Assembly (NCBI GenBank): GCA_023014485.1 | Contig: JAJOZX010000922.1 | Span: forward strand, 873,001 to 937,000 | Length of the DNA stretch: 64,000 nt | Origin: Bathynomus jamesi | Lineage: Eukaryota > Arthropoda > Malacostraca > Isopoda > Cirolanidae | Direction of reading: 5' to 3' | Part shown: positions 63,030-64,000 of the stretch, piece by piece | Layout: every line of letters begins with the position of its first letter | How positions within the stretch are numbered: the first letter of the stretch is position 1 | Program-made: the position numbers and the translations under genes | The notes under the pieces: model-generated | Databases searched by the model: none | What the model was told of the DNA's origin: nothing | Seen by the model: the letters and a program-made list of their open reading frames with translations, nothing else

Positions 63030-64000
63030 GGTTTTTTGAAAACTTTCTGTACAAATTGTAATGGGGGATAGGCAACACCAAGACAAACCCTTTTCGTCTA
63101 TAAGTGTATGTCCAATGACGTCACCATTCGGCGCGAGAGGGCGCTGCTGCAATTGGCTAAAATGTGAAGTGGGCTAGACTCGCGCTTGCCGCGGGCATTC
63201 TTAAATCGGACGAAGTACGCGTAACATGGAGAGCTTCACGACTGCTGAGATGGCTGACATGCATATGGTGTATGGGGCTGCCAATGGAAACGGAAGAGCT
63301 GCTGTGAGGTTGTACCGACACCGCTTCCCAAACAGACGTGTGACAAACCACCAAACGTTTGCGCATTTGCATCGGCGACTGCGAGAAACTGGAACATTCC
63401 ATGCAAACATGCATGACACTGGTCGGGAGAGAAACGTGCGCACTCCTGACATGGAAGAAGAAATCCTACGGCGATTTGAGGACAATCCAAGCGCAAGCAC
63501 GCGAGGTGTTGCACGTATCCTCGGTGTGAACCACGACCTGGTCTGGAGAGTGTTGCACGAGCAGCAGTTACATCCGTTTCATCGTCAGAGAGTCCAGGCA
63601 TTACAACCTCGGGATTACCCTCTTCGTGTGGAATTCGCACGCTGGTTTCTGCAGCAGACAGCGGTGCAGCCTAATTTTCCGGCTTATGTGATGTTCTCAG
63701 ATGAGGCCTGTTTCACACGTGAGGGTGTGTTTAACATGCACAATTCTCACGTGTGGGCGCACGCAAATCCACATGCTACACGGGTGCATGCTCATCAAGA
63801 ACGGTTCGCCGTCAATGTTTGGGCGGGTATCGTCCATGGCAAGTTGATTGGGCCGTACCTGCTGCCTGCCCGACTCGACGGGCGGGTTTATCGGATATTT
63901 CTTGAAGAAACGTTGCCGGAACTACTGGAAGATGTTCCCGTGGCTATTCGTAGACGAATGTGGTTTCAACACGACGGGGCCCCAGCACACTCCAGCAACG
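63027..64000 (+). mobile_element. Mariner-type element, right end beyond window
   Basis: TA-CAGGGTTTTTTGAAAACTTT at the left, about 200 bp of leader and then an open transposase frame. The leader has a GCGCGAGAGGGCGCTGC segment and a higher GC content than its surroundings, as does the whole coding part. Confidence 0.85.
63226..64000 (+). CDS. Mariner-type transposase, open to window edge (partial, at least 258 aa)
   Basis: ATG 63226 opens MESFTTAEMADMHMVYGAAN, a DUF4817-like helix-turn-helix head (residues 8-55, with NRRVTNHQTFAHLHRRLRE). A second HTH (residues 75-115, STRGVARILGVNHDLVWRVL) follows. Asp159 (YVMFSDEACFTREG), the box QERFAVNVWAGIVHGKLIGP and Asp250 (WFQHDGAPAHSSN) are the first two catalytic residues. 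The third should lie about 40 residues beyond the end. There are no stops or frame changes in 258 codons, in contrast to the other mariners in this window, so it may be intact. The homologue at 26044 suggests a total of about 340-350 aa. Confidence 0.9.
   Translation, partial: MESFTTAEMADMHMVYGAANGNGRAAVRLYRHRFPNRRVTNHQTFAHLHRRLRETGTFHANMHDTGRERNVRTPDMEEEILRRFEDNPSASTRGVARILGVNHDLVWRVLHEQQLHPFHRQRVQALQPRDYPLRVEFARWFLQQTAVQPNFPAYVMFSDEACFTREGVFNMHNSHVWAHANPHATRVHAHQERFAVNVWAGIVHGKLIGPYLLPARLDGRVYRIFLEETLPELLEDVPVAIRRRMWFQHDGAPAHSSN

Overview
This is a eukaryotic, AT-rich, intron-bearing genomic window with no recognisable single-copy host gene. Almost everything that can be interpreted is a mobile element or its debris. 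The mixture points to an arthropod: many Tc1/mariner elements with DUF4817-like helix-turn-helix heads, Merlin, piggyBac-type and hAT-type elements, CR1-like LINEs, TTAGG-flavoured hairpins, and long (AT)n/(TG)n microsatellites. The species cannot be named from the sequence alone.

Layout. 1-2750: a broken minus-strand copy (copy A) of an unclassified multi-copy protein family, split by a DD37E Tc1/mariner element (1345-2721). 2850-6049: a 413-bp MITE, a deleted mariner (3524-4179) and a TTAA-flanked piggyBac-type MITE (5414-6049). 6085-7803: copy B of the same family, frameshifted. 9123-10032: a deleted mariner. 11140-16258: a nearly full-length but frameshifted CR1-like LINE (27-bp TATAAA-containing tandem repeats, ORF1 with Zn-binding and SGNH-esterase domains, ORF2 endonuclease plus RT). 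17.6-21.1 kb: tRNA-derived and 5S-rRNA-derived SINEs, piggyBac-type and hAT-type MITEs. 21.4-28.7 kb: mariner elements in several states of decay, a Tc1 relic, SINE and MITEs. 30.1-32.4 kb: minisatellites. 32.4-34.3 kb: an inverted duplication of LINE and mariner debris with a hAT element inside it. 34817-37027: copy C of the unclassified family, apparently intact and with two clean GT-AG introns (543 aa). 40767-43661: a Merlin element with perfect 8-bp target duplication, carrying a foldback MITE and an apparently intact DD36E Tc1 element. 43.9-45.5 kb: duplicated low-copy repeats. 46245-49560: a second LINE (minus) with a 2A-like motif at the start of ORF2. 49.7-58.5 kb: hAT MITE, two more 5S-SINEs, two palindromic mariner foldbacks, a TA-flanked MITE, a tRNA-SINE and a repeat-bearing piggyBac-type MITE. 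59525-61712: a third, 5'-truncated LINE. 61808-61950: a near-perfect hairpin. 63027-64000: the 5' part of a mariner with an open transposase frame that runs off the window.

Functionally the window is a nested transposon landscape. The points that stand out are the three copies of an unclassified family (ZAD-like zinc module followed by a region I infer to be RNase H-like), the intact Tc1 element nested in Merlin, SINEs with 5S and tRNA heads that appear to share a tail domain, and mariner derivatives that have become palindromes of their own transposase 3' ends. All family names come from reading motifs in the translations and termini; no database search was run.
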